Part shown: in pieces, positions 1 to 7,358 of the stretch
How the letters are laid out: each line of letters starts with the position of its first letter
Position numbering within the stretch: position 1 is the stretch's first letter
Assembly (NCBI GenBank): GCA_964447525.1
Contig: CAYUSU010000003.1
Location: 1-47,049, forward strand
Direction of reading: 5' to 3'
DNA length: 47,049 nt
Source: JAFGDH01 sp964447525
GTDB taxonomy: Archaea > Aenigmatarchaeota > Aenigmatarchaeia > QMZP01 > QMZT01
Notes under the pieces: generated by a model
The model's input: only the letters and a program-made list of their open reading frames with translations
Told to the model about the DNA's origin: nothing
The model's database searches: none
Position numbers and translations under genes: made by a program

Positions 1-1296
1 ATGTACCCGTCGCTTATTCGCACGTTCAACATATGCCCAACTACACTGGTAATTGACGAAGACGTTAAGGGTTCCATAGTATCCCCGACAGGTGCGAAAT
101 TTGTTCCGGATTCTGCCCGAAAAGGGATAGTTCCGGATATACTCGAAAGATTGATGAAAGAGAGAAGTGATGTGAAAAAAAGATTAAAAGTTGAAAAGGA
201 CCCTCAGAAAAAGAAAGAACTTGATGCGAAACAATGGGCACTCAAGATATTGTCAAATGCCTTTTATGGTCATTTCGGATACCCCCGGGCCAAGGTATAC
301 AAACTCGAGATAGCCAACTCCATAACATCCTTTGGGAGGGATACCATCATGAGGACCAAGGAGTTCATAGAAAAGAAATACGGTCATGAGGTTGTTTACG
401 GTGATACCGATTCGGTAATGGTTAAAATAAACGAAGAGGATATGGAAAAGGTCAAGAAGATAGGTAACGATATCAGCAGGGAAGTAACGAAAAATCTCAA
501 GGGTGTGATGGAACTGGAATTTGAGAAGGTTTTCAAGAGGTTCCTTCCGCTGACCAAGAAAAGGTACGCTGCATGGTCTTTTGAATCAACTCCCGACGGA
601 TGGAAGGATAAAATGGAGACAAAGGGTATAGAGACCGTTAGGAGAGACTGGTGCGAACTCGTTTCCGAGACCACGAAAAGGGTATTGGAAATAATACTGA
701 AGGAGAATGATATCAAGAGCGCTGTTGAATATTTCAACGGTGTTGTTAAGGAAGTGACCGAGAGGAAGGTATCCATACAGAAACTGGTCATATCAAAAAC
801 CCTCACAAAGAGGCCTGAATTGTATGCGGGTATGCAGCCGCATGCGGAACTCGCCAAAAAAATAAAGAAGCGTTCACCCGCAGATGCTCCCGGTGTGGGG
901 GACAGGATAGGTTATGTAATAATAAAAGGGCTGGATTTGTTATCCAAACGGACAGAGGACCCGATGTATGTAATAGAGAAGGGGTTGGAAATAGATTCAA
1001 AATATTATATTGAAAATCAGCTCCTCCCGCCCGTAGAGAGAATATTCTCCGCGCTCGACGTTTCAAAGACAGAATTGCTCGGTAAGGGAAAGCAATCCAT
1101 TCTATGCGGGGCATTGAATAATTTTTCAGGTAAACCAAAAACCATGGATAAGGTCTCTTTGGAAGACGTAACTGGTTTCATTTGCAGAAAATGTAATAAA
1201 TGTTATGCAATCCCTCCACTCACGGGTCTTTGTGAATGTGGCGGTGAGCTTTCATTCTCTTCAATTAAAGGTGCCGCTAAGAATATTATATTTTGA
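1..1296 (+). CDS. polB: Family B DNA polymerase, C-terminal part (cut by window edge)
   Basis: This is the polymerase half of an archaeal family B DNA polymerase, which copies DNA in replication or repair. The first codon is not the true start. The leading MYPSLI is the interior of polymerase motif A (usually SLYPSI), so the exonuclease domain and the start of the palm lie outside the window. Motif B is visible as KILSNAFYG (residues 82-90 of this fragment) and motif C as YGDTDS (133-138), which holds the catalytic aspartates. The extreme C-terminus has a Cys cluster (CRKCNKC and later CECGG, about residues 393-417) that looks like one zinc site. This resembles the C-terminal zinc modules of some B-family polymerases. 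No intein interrupts the visible motifs. The gene is followed by a long gene-free stretch and converges on the TctA-like gene. Confidence 0.95.
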   Translation: MYPSLIRTFNICPTTLVIDEDVKGSIVSPTGAKFVPDSARKGIVPDILERLMKERSDVKKRLKVEKDPQKKKELDAKQWALKILSNAFYGHFGYPRAKVYKLEIANSITSFGRDTIMRTKEFIEKKYGHEVVYGDTDSVMVKINEEDMEKVKKIGNDISREVTKNLKGVMELEFEKVFKRFLPLTKKRYAAWSFESTPDGWKDKMETKGIETVRRDWCELVSETTKRVLEIILKENDIKSAVEYFNGVVKEVTERKVSIQKLVISKTLTKRPELYAGMQPHAELAKKIKKRSPADAPGVGDRIGYVIIKGLDLLSKRTEDPMYVIEKGLEIDSKYYIENQLLPPVERIFSALDVSKTELLGKGKQSILCGALNNFSGKPKTMDKVSLEDVTGFICRKCNKCYAIPPLTGLCECGGELSFSSIKGAAKNIIF

Positions 1297-1510
1297 TTCT
1301 CCTTTTTCTAAAAACATGATTTTTGTTGTTATTGGCTGCATTCGACTGGTTTTTTGTTGGAAAAAAATGAATTTATGTGGTTTTTTATGATTTTTTCAAT
1401 GGATTCCGGAAATGCCCCGTATTTCTTGATTTCTTATATAAATGAAATAAAAACCGATGGACATAGAGCATTATCATGAAAATCAACCCATTATATACAT
1501 GTAACAACGT

Positions 1511-1533
1511 GAACCCCTTTATTTCGTGTGGAA
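1511..1533 (-). promoter_or_regulatory. ORB-like box (polB side, 1)
   Basis: Read on the minus strand the site is TTCCACACGAAAT followed by AAAGGGGTTC. It has the TTCCA-nnn-GAAA core and the downstream G-run typical of archaeal origin recognition boxes bound by Orc1/Cdc6. It shares its layout with the boxes upstream of the cdc6 gene in this window. Binding is inferred from similarity only. Confidence 0.5.
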
Positions 1534-1594
1534 CCGTGTGAAATATAGTCGTAAAACCTTCATTCCGCATAGGTTTTGTTTCACGTGTTAGGTT

Positions 1595-1618
1595 AACACA
1601 CCTTCATTTCATGTGGAA
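1595..1618 (-). promoter_or_regulatory. ORB-like box (polB side, 2)
   Basis: On the minus strand this reads TTCCACATGAAAT followed by GAAGGTGTGTT. It closely matches the box at 8800-8823 (TTCCATGAGAAAT then CAAGGTGTTAT). The two sites share the TTCCA core, GAAAT and AAGGTGT at the same spacing. Confidence 0.5.
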
Positions 1619-1656
1619 AATACGTTACTTTGCCTGTATATATCGATTTTCTGAAC

Positions 1657-1677
1657 TTCATGTGAAATCCACATGAA
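1657..1677. repeat. Perfect inverted repeat TTCATGTG-AAATC-CACATGAA
   Basis: Two 8-bp arms flank a 5-bp spacer. The arms contain the same CACATGAA string found in the ORB-like box at 1595-1618, so this may be a pair of head-to-head half boxes. Confidence 0.6.
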
Positions 1678-1739
1678 ATTTGTCCCGATTATGGAAACGG
1701 ATGAAGGAGGTTGAGGGGAAACATGGATATGTTTGGTTT

Positions 1740-2963
1740 TCAGAACAAAAAATTCAACAAATATGGGCCAAATCCTGAATAATACAGGATTGTTGGAAAA
1801 AGGAGAAATCCCATAAGTTGTGACCTTTTTATCCTCAATCTTATGGCAAGGAGCCCCATGAAGGTTCCTGTAAGAGCCACAAGAAGCCCTGTAACACCGG
1901 AAAAAACAAATACCAGACATACAAGCAATATCAGGGTAAATGAAGTGAGTTTCGTGTAATTTATGTTTTTTATTCTGAAAATTATGAAACTGCCCAGTTT
2001 TAACGTGACAATAACAGACACAAAGGTGGATATCATGCCGGCTATTATCACCAGATAAAGCTCATTTATTGTAAGTGCACCGAAAATCTGAGAGATGAAC
2101 CACACAGCGCCTGATCTTGTCTTTCCGATCAGATAAAAAACGATAAAAGTGAAGAATATGTTTGATGTGTTTATACCACCGAGAGTGATCATGAATTCCT
2201 TATGTTTTGCTCTCAGAAATTGTGAAGCTATCAACCCTGCTTGTGAAGATCCTAACCCGGGTAAGAGACCAGCAAGAAGCCCGGCCAGCCATCCCGCAAC
2301 CCCTCCCCTTACCCAGTCGGCATCCGTTTCCATGTTTATTTTTTGTTCGGGTATCCTCGTCTTCATCATTATGCTTGTCAGGAGTGTGGATATCGCAAAT
2401 AACCCAGTCAGCCCGGGGAAAAGTGTCTGTTCCGACGGGAGTGAATTGAGCACCATGAAACCGAAAACGCCTGCCAGAATGAAAATTAGCAGGGAATATA
2501 TCCTTTTATTTCCCTTCTCTGTCAGAACCATCCAAGAGACCACCATGATCAGGATTATATGAATGACCGGTTTTATCGAAGAATAAATCAACGGGAGCAT
2601 GTAGAACAGCGCGGGCAGGCTGGATACCGTCAGTGTAACCACGATCATGCCACCAACAACGGTAAGGAATAACGCTTCATACCCTCTCCCTTCCAAGAGC
2701 ATCCTGTGGCCGGGCAGGATCGAAAGCACCGAATCCTCCTCCGGCGCGCCGAAAAATATGCTGGGTATGAAATCGACAAACGTGTTCGAAATAGCGAGGG
2801 AAACTGTAAATACAAGTATGCAGGGGAGCGGAACTAATGGCAGCATCGGTACAAGTGAAAAGAGGATCACGAAAAGGTTGTTCGGGTGGAGTCCCGGGAT
2901 CAACCCGGTTATTACGCCGAAGAATATCCCAAGAATCACGAAAATGATGATTTCAAACACCAT
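1740..2963 (-). CDS. TctA-family integral membrane permease (COG1784-like)
   Basis: This 407-residue protein is almost entirely hydrophobic with about ten membrane segments. Two glycine/proline-rich turns, GLIPGLHPNN near residue 20 and AGLLPGLGSSQAG near residue 235, are the duplicated signature of the TctA permease family (tripartite tricarboxylate transporter large subunit). Archaea usually have stand-alone TctA-like proteins of about this size without the TctB and TctC partners, and none is seen here. The substrate is unknown. The N-terminus begins directly with a membrane helix, which supports the chosen start. It is divergent from the small gene at 3035, with a 71-bp AT-rich gap. Confidence 0.85.
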   Translation of the reverse strand: MVFEIIIFVILGIFFGVITGLIPGLHPNNLFVILFSLVPMLPLVPLPCILVFTVSLAISNTFVDFIPSIFFGAPEEDSVLSILPGHRMLLEGRGYEALFLTVVGGMIVVTLTVSSLPALFYMLPLIYSSIKPVIHIILIMVVSWMVLTEKGNKRIYSLLIFILAGVFGFMVLNSLPSEQTLFPGLTGLFAISTLLTSIMMKTRIPEQKINMETDADWVRGGVAGWLAGLLAGLLPGLGSSQAGLIASQFLRAKHKEFMITLGGINTSNIFFTFIVFYLIGKTRSGAVWFISQIFGALTINELYLVIIAGMISTFVSVIVTLKLGSFIIFRIKNINYTKLTSFTLILLVCLVFVFSGVTGLLVALTGTFMGLLAIRLRIKRSQLMGFLLFPTILYYSGFGPYLLNFLF

Positions 2964-3034
2964 TAAAATATTTTGTTTTGGTAGGTTATTATTTTCCCTT
3001 CATTTATTTTTAAAACAACAATCAAATTAACATT

Positions 3035-3397
3035 ATGTTCAGGGTGTTTTCGAGAAAAAAGCCGGATCAACTGAGGAGTAAAAAATACATAGCGATATTA
3101 TCGGTTGTTGTGATAGCAGTGGTTTTCGCTGTTACCGTACTGGATCCTTACATTATGGCGGAAAGGGAATTTGGGGAGACTTGTGAAATATATTCCAATA
3201 ATAAACAAAGTCTGGATTTTTGCAAATCTTTTTGCCTGGGTCCCTGCGACAACAAAGACAATTCAAACGCTTCGATAAAGGACTGTTTTTATATGGGAGA
3301 CATGGAAAGTTGCATGGAAACATGCAGATCAAATTCGAGAGTCAGATGTGTTATGGATATGTGGGCGAGTGAGCACGGCTTTGCTTACAAGGAATGA
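3035..3397 (+). CDS. Small membrane-anchored Cys-rich protein
   Basis: I do not recognise the family. The 120-residue protein has a basic N-terminus (about 20 residues), one membrane helix (about residues 21-41) and then a polar domain. That domain contains nine cysteines, several in closely spaced pairs (CKSFCLGPC, CMETC). The arrangement suggests a domain outside the membrane held by disulfides. An AT-rich TATA-like stretch about 26 bp upstream of the ATG suggests a leaderless mRNA. A second small anchored Cys-rich protein lies at 4579, and both share an FGET string just after the helix. They may be distant relatives. Confidence 0.7.
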   Translation: MFRVFSRKKPDQLRSKKYIAILSVVVIAVVFAVTVLDPYIMAEREFGETCEIYSNNKQSLDFCKSFCLGPCDNKDNSNASIKDCFYMGDMESCMETCRSNSRVRCVMDMWASEHGFAYKE

Positions 3398-3402
3398 TAA
3401 AT

Positions 3403-3663
3403 TTATTTTTTCCGATTTTCAGCCGGACCGATCAATCTGCCGAAATCCATCAGGTTCCATACTCGTTCATGGATATAGTAAAAGATTGTTTTCATTGCGT
3501 TTGCAACTAGGCCAGAAGCCAGAGAAAATGAAAGATCACCACTCCATAAATACACAGTCAAAACGGTTGTCACGGTTGCTATAACCCTCCATGTGATCGT
3601 CTTTGATATCGTCCTTTTATGGGCAATCAACTCTTTAAAAGAATTGTTACAATTTTTATTCAT
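3403..3663 (-). CDS. DUF2061 small membrane protein
   Basis: This 86-residue protein matches the DUF2061 pattern: KTITWRVIATVTTVLTVYLW near residue 20, a second hydrophobic segment, then KTIFYYIHERVW. Members have two membrane helices and no established function. They often sit beside sulfate assimilation genes in bacteria, but no such gene is seen here. The start ATG (3663-3661) overlaps the ATG of the divergent methyltransferase gene (3662-3664) by two bases, so each promoter would lie inside the other gene. Confidence 0.85.
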   Translation of the reverse strand: MNKNCNNSFKELIAHKRTISKTITWRVIATVTTVLTVYLWSGDLSFSLASGLVANAMKTIFYYIHERVWNLMDFGRLIGPAENRKK

Positions 3664-4426
3664 GGGTAATCATCAAATAAAGGATCATTTTTACAACACT
3701 AAAACTCTGGTTGAGTTATGGGGAGATTTTATTGATTGGGGTAAAAGGCGTGAGGGGGAAGGTGTTTTTTTCAATGAAATATTTTTGGGATGTAAACATA
3801 TATTCGAATCCTGCCTCGGGGACGGTTGCGATGCAATAAATTATGTAAAACAAGGATTTGACGTAACAAGTAACGAAGTGGATGAATTGTTCATAGCGAA
3901 AGCGAAAGAAAACGCAGCAATACATAAGGTTAAACTTAAAATCACGAATCATGATTGGAGAGATATTAAGAATCACTTCAGGGAAGGAGAGTTTGATGTG
4001 GTAACGTGTCTCGGTAATTCCCTGACTTACCTATTCAGCGAACAAGACCAGTTGAAAACCCTCATCAGTTTTTATCACATTCTCAGAAAAGGCGGAATCT
4101 TGGTAATAGACGAGAGGAACTATCATTATATTCTTAATAATTCGAAAAAGATTCTGAAGGGTGATTTCAGGTATTCTGGTAAATATATGTATTGTGGAGA
4201 TCGGGTACACGGTCATCCGGTAGAAATCGAGGATAACAAAGTAGTAATGGAGTATGAAGATATGAAGACTGGAAAAAGAGCATATCTTGTGCTTTATCCT
4301 TTCAAGAAAGGGGAACTTCTGTCACTCCTAAAAAGGGTTGGCTTCAATAAAATAACGATATACAGCGACTTCAAGAAAGGTCAAGAAGAAAATGCGGATT
4401 TCTATCAATATATCGCGGTCAAATGA
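3662..4426 (+). CDS. SAM-dependent methyltransferase, glycine/sarcosine N-methyltransferase-like
   Basis: This is a class I methyltransferase of 254 residues. The SAM-binding motif I is FESCLGDGCDAI (about 48-59), motif II ends in the acidic NEVDE (71-75), and motif IV is FDVVTCLGNSLTYL (111-124). After the fifth strand comes ILVIDERNYHYILNN (146-160). This resembles the DHRNYDYIL segment of glycine N-methyltransferases, so a small amine substrate is plausible but unproven. The in-frame ATG at 3593 would add a hydrophobic tail overlapping the DUF2061 gene. I prefer 3662, which starts just before the family domain and has a TTTAAA box about 26 bp upstream, consistent with a leaderless start. 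Confidence 0.8.
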   Translation: MGNHQIKDHFYNTKTLVELWGDFIDWGKRREGEGVFFNEIFLGCKHIFESCLGDGCDAINYVKQGFDVTSNEVDELFIAKAKENAAIHKVKLKITNHDWRDIKNHFREGEFDVVTCLGNSLTYLFSEQDQLKTLISFYHILRKGGILVIDERNYHYILNNSKKILKGDFRYSGKYMYCGDRVHGHPVEIEDNKVVMEYEDMKTGKRAYLVLYPFKKGELLSLLKRVGFNKITIYSDFKKGQEENADFYQYIAVK

Positions 4427-4446
4427 ATACCACTTTCATATCAGTT

Positions 4447-4465
4447 TTTCGGAACTACTGTAAAT
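4447..4465. repeat. 19-bp direct repeat, copy 1, with hairpin
   Basis: TTTCGGAACTACTGTAAAT occurs here and again at 4915-4933. This copy extends into an imperfect inverted repeat (4451-4475) in which GGAACTACTG faces CAGTACCTCC across TAAAT. The inner arms TACTG/CAGTA are perfect. Confidence 0.75.
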
Positions 4466-4578
4466 CAGTACCTCCGAAGGTCAAAATCTGCCAACCAGCT
4501 TTTATCCTAGCTTGGAGAGGAAGGTAAAAGTCAGGATGTAAGAAAACATTTAATTAATGAAAATTATAAAGATAATTG

Positions 4579-4881
4579 ATGAACACAAAAGAAAAAATAA
4601 TTGTATTATGTATATTGATTGTAATTTCTGTCTTTTCGGTGTTTTTAATTTTAAATACCCCATTTTTTAAACCCAATTATTTTGGGGAAACTGAACAGGG
4701 AAGAATGATGACAGAGTGTCGTTTGGAATTAAGACAATATTGTAACATGGAACCTCAAACATTCCCAGAAGACTGGAATATCAAGAAAATGGAATCAAAA
4801 TACGGTTCCAAATATTCTTGCTACGAACTAGTTGAATGTACTTCTTGTGATGATTGTGGTTATGGAACATTATGGAGTTAA
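4579..4881 (+). CDS. Small membrane-anchored Cys-containing protein
   Basis: This 100-residue protein is not recognised. It has one N-terminal membrane helix (about residues 7-27) followed by a polar tail with seven cysteines, ending in CYELVECTSCDDCGYG. The CxxC-like pairs could bind metal or form disulfides outside the membrane. I chose ATG 4579 over the TTG one codon upstream. A TTTAAT box about 27 bp upstream suggests leaderless transcription. Copies of a 19-bp repeat lie on both sides of the gene. Confidence 0.65.
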   Translation: MNTKEKIIVLCILIVISVFSVFLILNTPFFKPNYFGETEQGRMMTECRLELRQYCNMEPQTFPEDWNIKKMESKYGSKYSCYELVECTSCDDCGYGTLWS

Positions 4882-4914
4882 TTGGGTTCAGGGAAACGAA
4901 ACTTTTATATCCAC

Positions 4915-4933
4915 TTTCGGAACTACTGTAAAT
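4915..4933. repeat. 19-bp direct repeat, copy 2, abutting a promoter
   Basis: This is an exact second copy of TTTCGGAACTACTGTAAAT. It runs directly into the TTTAAATA box (about 4934-4941) that lies 26 bp upstream of the regulator gene at 4962. That placement would suit an operator for autoregulation. Confidence 0.7.
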
Positions 4934-4961
4934 ATTTAAATAATCAACGTATATTATTACT

Positions 4962-5684
4962 ATGGTTGACGAACTTCATCTTGCAAAAGAGAAGCTGGCA
5001 AAGGATATAATAGGGGAGATCGTGCTCTCAGATAATCCTGACAAAATACTGAAAAAATGGAGGAGTATTTTCAATTTTTCCCAGAAGAAGATTGCGAATT
5101 ATCTTGAGATAACATCATCAGTCATATCCGATTACGAGTCCGGTCGCAGGAAATCTCCCGGTACCAACGTGGTGAAGAAATATGTGAATGCCCTCCTCAA
5201 TCTGGACGTCAAAAGGGGTGGACAGGTTATAAAAAGCTTCACACAGACCACGCAATCTAATATGATATCCAAGGCAATAATTGACCTCAAGGAATTCTCT
5301 TCCGGTATGAACATAAATGAATTTTTTGGTAATCTTAACTGCAACATTCTGACGAAGAATATGGGCGGGATGGACAGGGAAATATACGGATATACCATAA
5401 TAGATTCTGTCAAAGCCATCTCAGAACTCTCGTTCCCCCAACTCATCAACCTGTACGGCGCGACAACCCAAAGAGCGCTCATTTTTACAAACATATCCAC
5501 CGGCAGGACCCCGATGGTGGCCATAAAACTGACAAACCTTCAGCCGGGCCTCGTTATACTCCACGGTATTGATAAGGTGGACGAAGTTGCCATCAACATA
5601 GCAGAAGCAGAGAACATACCACTTGGTGTATGCAGGTTGGAAAAAACCAGCGACATTCTTGAAAAACTTAAAATATATGGATAG
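4962..5684 (+). CDS. Archaeal HTH transcriptional regulator (COG1709-like)
   Basis: This 240-residue protein has an XRE-type helix-turn-helix at about residues 28-78. The recognition part reads SQKKIANYLEITSSVISDYESGRRKSPG. A conserved C-terminal domain of about 150 residues follows, of the kind found in the archaeal COG1709 predicted regulators (ends near GVCRLEKTSDILEKLKIYG). The ligand is unknown. The start is supported by a TTTAAATA promoter box about 26 bp upstream, and a 19-bp repeat abuts that box. The gene ends 3 bp from the convergent phosphoesterase gene. Confidence 0.85.
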   Translation: MVDELHLAKEKLAKDIIGEIVLSDNPDKILKKWRSIFNFSQKKIANYLEITSSVISDYESGRRKSPGTNVVKKYVNALLNLDVKRGGQVIKSFTQTTQSNMISKAIIDLKEFSSGMNINEFFGNLNCNILTKNMGGMDREIYGYTIIDSVKAISELSFPQLINLYGATTQRALIFTNISTGRTPMVAIKLTNLQPGLVILHGIDKVDEVAINIAEAENIPLGVCRLEKTSDILEKLKIYG

Positions 5685-5687
5685 GGA

Positions 5688-6359
5688 TCAGAATTTTTTT
5701 GTTTCACATTTGACTGCTTTTCCAATGGTAACTATTCCGTAATTTCCTTCATAAAGCGCACCGGGATAAAAAACAACAGTGTTTCCTATTTTGTCTTCCC
5801 CGCTGTTCTCATGTATATGAGCGGATATGGCAATCACCGGCTTACGTTTTTCTATAAATTCCCTGATTTTCTTGGAACCTACATGATTTCCTCCCTCGAC
5901 CATGTCCAGTTTTGTTCCTTCCGGTGGGTTATGGGTAACCAGAATGAATTTTCCCTTTACGTTCGCAGCGGCTTTTTCCAGCTTCTCCCATATTTCCTCT
6001 TCTGTTGGTTCGAACTTTGTATTGAATGGTGTGGAAGCCCCTCCAAAACCAACCAGATCGTATTCGTTTATTTTTTTCGGGACGGCGTGGGCATTTAGTC
6101 CGTATTCCTCGAAAAGATCAACTATTTCATAAGGATCGTGATTCCCGGGTATGCACAACACGGGTTTTCCGAGGGAAAGTATTTTCTGGATTATGATCTC
6201 GGCCATATCGATCTGGGAATAACCCTCGGGTATGTTGAACATGTCAGTAAAATCCCCGGGGCAAATAACAAGATCGAATTCCTGACCCCTTATTTTTTCT
6301 ATAAATTTTGAAAGAATCTCTATTTCACCATGTATGTCCGCTATTATTAGTATTTTCAT
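5688..6359 (-). CDS. Calcineurin-like metallophosphoesterase (COG2129-like)
   Basis: This 223-residue protein carries all expected metal-binding motifs: DIH at 8-10, GDF at 35-37, GNHD at 72-75, THNPPEG in the C-terminal half and SAHIHE near residue 180. It is therefore probably an active phosphodiesterase or phosphatase, substrate unknown. It is the last gene of a leftward run cdc6 > DP1-like > this gene, 46 bp after the DP1-like stop. A palindrome at 6395-6414 lies just upstream. It belongs to a separate family from PolD DP1 and is not simply the missing piece of its neighbour. Confidence 0.85.
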   Translation of the reverse strand: MKILIIADIHGEIEILSKFIEKIRGQEFDLVICPGDFTDMFNIPEGYSQIDMAEIIIQKILSLGKPVLCIPGNHDPYEIVDLFEEYGLNAHAVPKKINEYDLVGFGGASTPFNTKFEPTEEEIWEKLEKAAANVKGKFILVTHNPPEGTKLDMVEGGNHVGSKKIREFIEKRKPVIAISAHIHENSGEDKIGNTVVFYPGALYEGNYGIVTIGKAVKCETKKF

Positions 6360-6394
6360 AAGATTATCTATTTGTTTTAAAGTTATTTAAAAGA

Positions 6395-6414
6395 ATATAA
6401 CATTGTTATAAATT
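6395..6414. repeat. Palindrome ATAACA-T-TGTTAT (copy 1)
   Basis: The 20-mer ATATAACATTGTTATAAATT is a near-perfect palindrome. It matches a sequence at 8659-8678 at 19 of 20 positions. It covers the end of the DP1-like gene and lies upstream of the phosphoesterase gene. Confidence 0.65.
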
Positions 6415-7317
6415 TTCAAAAATAATTTGTTTTGTTGTTGTGTTATATGTCGCGGAATTACCTTCTCCGGTTGAAATCATCACAACACCTTTATAATTTT
6501 TGTTCCAGTTTTCTTTGTTGCCGGATATCCAGACAACATCAGGTATGTGCGAAACCGCATTATCCGTATCCATGTTCTTTGTCTCTGGGAGCATCCTCTT
6601 TTTAAGCATGTTTTCAGCTTCTTTTTCTGTTATTTTATTGTTTGTTTTGAAGGCGAGCACCAGTATTTTTTTGTTTCCGTTTGTTATCTCCACCCATGCA
6701 GGATTCGGGATGTTTGTTATGTTTTCCGGGTTTTCCGAAGGTTCGGCCTGCGTGCTCATGATAATCCCGCTGAAGATGCCCGTAATTTTCTCGGTGAATT
6801 TTATATCAACCCCCTCTATCGGATCCCGGTGGTTCGAGAGTGGTATGTCCGGGAGTATTATTTTTTCCGGAAATAGTTTGTTGTTCCTAAACATCCCTTC
6901 AATTGCAACGATATCGCCTATTTCAATGTCAAATTCCTTACTCACGACCTCGGCGTCCCCTGTCGTGTCTTCGACGACAAAACCATCCTGTGTGATCCCC
7001 TTTACGCGAACTATGACAACGCTTACCGAGAAAGTCTTTCTTGCCTTGTTTATTGAAATAGCGTCTGTTTTTTTGAGCAGAATATCTCTGAGTGTCTCGT
7101 ATTTTTCGTTGAATTTTTTTATAAAATCCTGCGAATTCAGTGTTTTTTTTCCGGTGTTGTTAAGTATTTTTATATTATTGGAGATTTTGGCTGGTTGGTT
7201 CTGTTTTTTTGTGTCTAGAAATTTTGAAAGGTTATCATTGTTTATTTTATTCAATTCGTCCGGGGTCGGCGCAATTCCGTGATTCATTAGTTCTTTTAAT
7301 ATTTGTTTTTTTTCCAT
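6406..7317 (-). CDS. PolD small subunit (DP1)-like protein lacking the phosphoesterase core
   Basis: This 303-residue protein looks like DP1, the exonuclease subunit of archaeal DNA polymerase D, but is much shorter than usual (about 450-750). Residues 1-35 resemble the N-terminal helical domain. Residues 62-92 (SQDFIKKFNEKYETLRDIL) match the segment before the OB fold. Residues 96-160 form the OB fold ending in the characteristic IILPDIPL. From there the usual phosphoesterase domain is broken: where SDIHVGS is expected there is SGIIMST (183-189), and the GDLVDG and GNHD motifs are absent. The sequence jumps to AEPSENPENITNIPNPAWVEI, which resembles the later DP1 segment. The TGHVH site reads WISGNKEN (263-270). 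The protein should lack nuclease activity. It follows cdc6 by 41 bp on the same strand, a known DP1 neighbourhood in archaea. The family call is from remembered motifs. Confidence 0.7.
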   Translation of the reverse strand: MEKKQILKELMNHGIAPTPDELNKINNDNLSKFLDTKKQNQPAKISNNIKILNNTGKKTLNSQDFIKKFNEKYETLRDILLKKTDAISINKARKTFSVSVVIVRVKGITQDGFVVEDTTGDAEVVSKEFDIEIGDIVAIEGMFRNNKLFPEKIILPDIPLSNHRDPIEGVDIKFTEKITGIFSGIIMSTQAEPSENPENITNIPNPAWVEITNGNKKILVLAFKTNNKITEKEAENMLKKRMLPETKNMDTDNAVSHIPDVVWISGNKENWNKNYKGVVMISTGEGNSATYNTTTKQIIFENL

Positions 7318-7358
7318 GTTTTCAGCTTTATTATAAGAACCAAAAATTAATAAAAGAA

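Larger units (their letters stand above)
1297..1739. other. 443-bp gene-free region with ORB-like boxes
   Basis: No convincing gene lies between the convergent polB and TctA-like genes. The stretch contains repeated motifs built on TTCCACAYGAAAT and their reverse complements. Two resemble archaeal origin recognition boxes (listed separately at 1511 and 1595), and there is a perfect inverted repeat at 1657-1677. Two weaker candidates are a TTCCGGAAATGCCCCG string near 1403 and a GGAAACGGATGAAGGAGG string near 1693. A terminator for polB probably also lies in the T-rich first 30 bp. The region could be part of a replication origin, or a site where an Orc1/Cdc6 protein binds for another purpose. 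Confidence 0.5.

Noticed and set aside
1205..1390. A 61-codon plus-strand open frame over the polB end.
   Set aside because: It is an out-of-frame shadow of the polymerase zinc region running into AT-rich sequence, with no ribosome-binding site or family match.
6500..7282. A 260-codon open frame on the plus strand opposite the DP1-like gene.
   Set aside because: It is antisense to a protein with recognisable domains, has no family-like motifs and is rich in Ser/Phe/Leu as antisense shadows of Lys/Glu/Asn-rich genes usually are.
5688..7317. The idea that the phosphoesterase at 5688 is the split-off catalytic half of DP1.
   Set aside because: It is a complete small phosphoesterase of a separate family, starting at its own first motif, and its sequence does not continue the DP1 domain.
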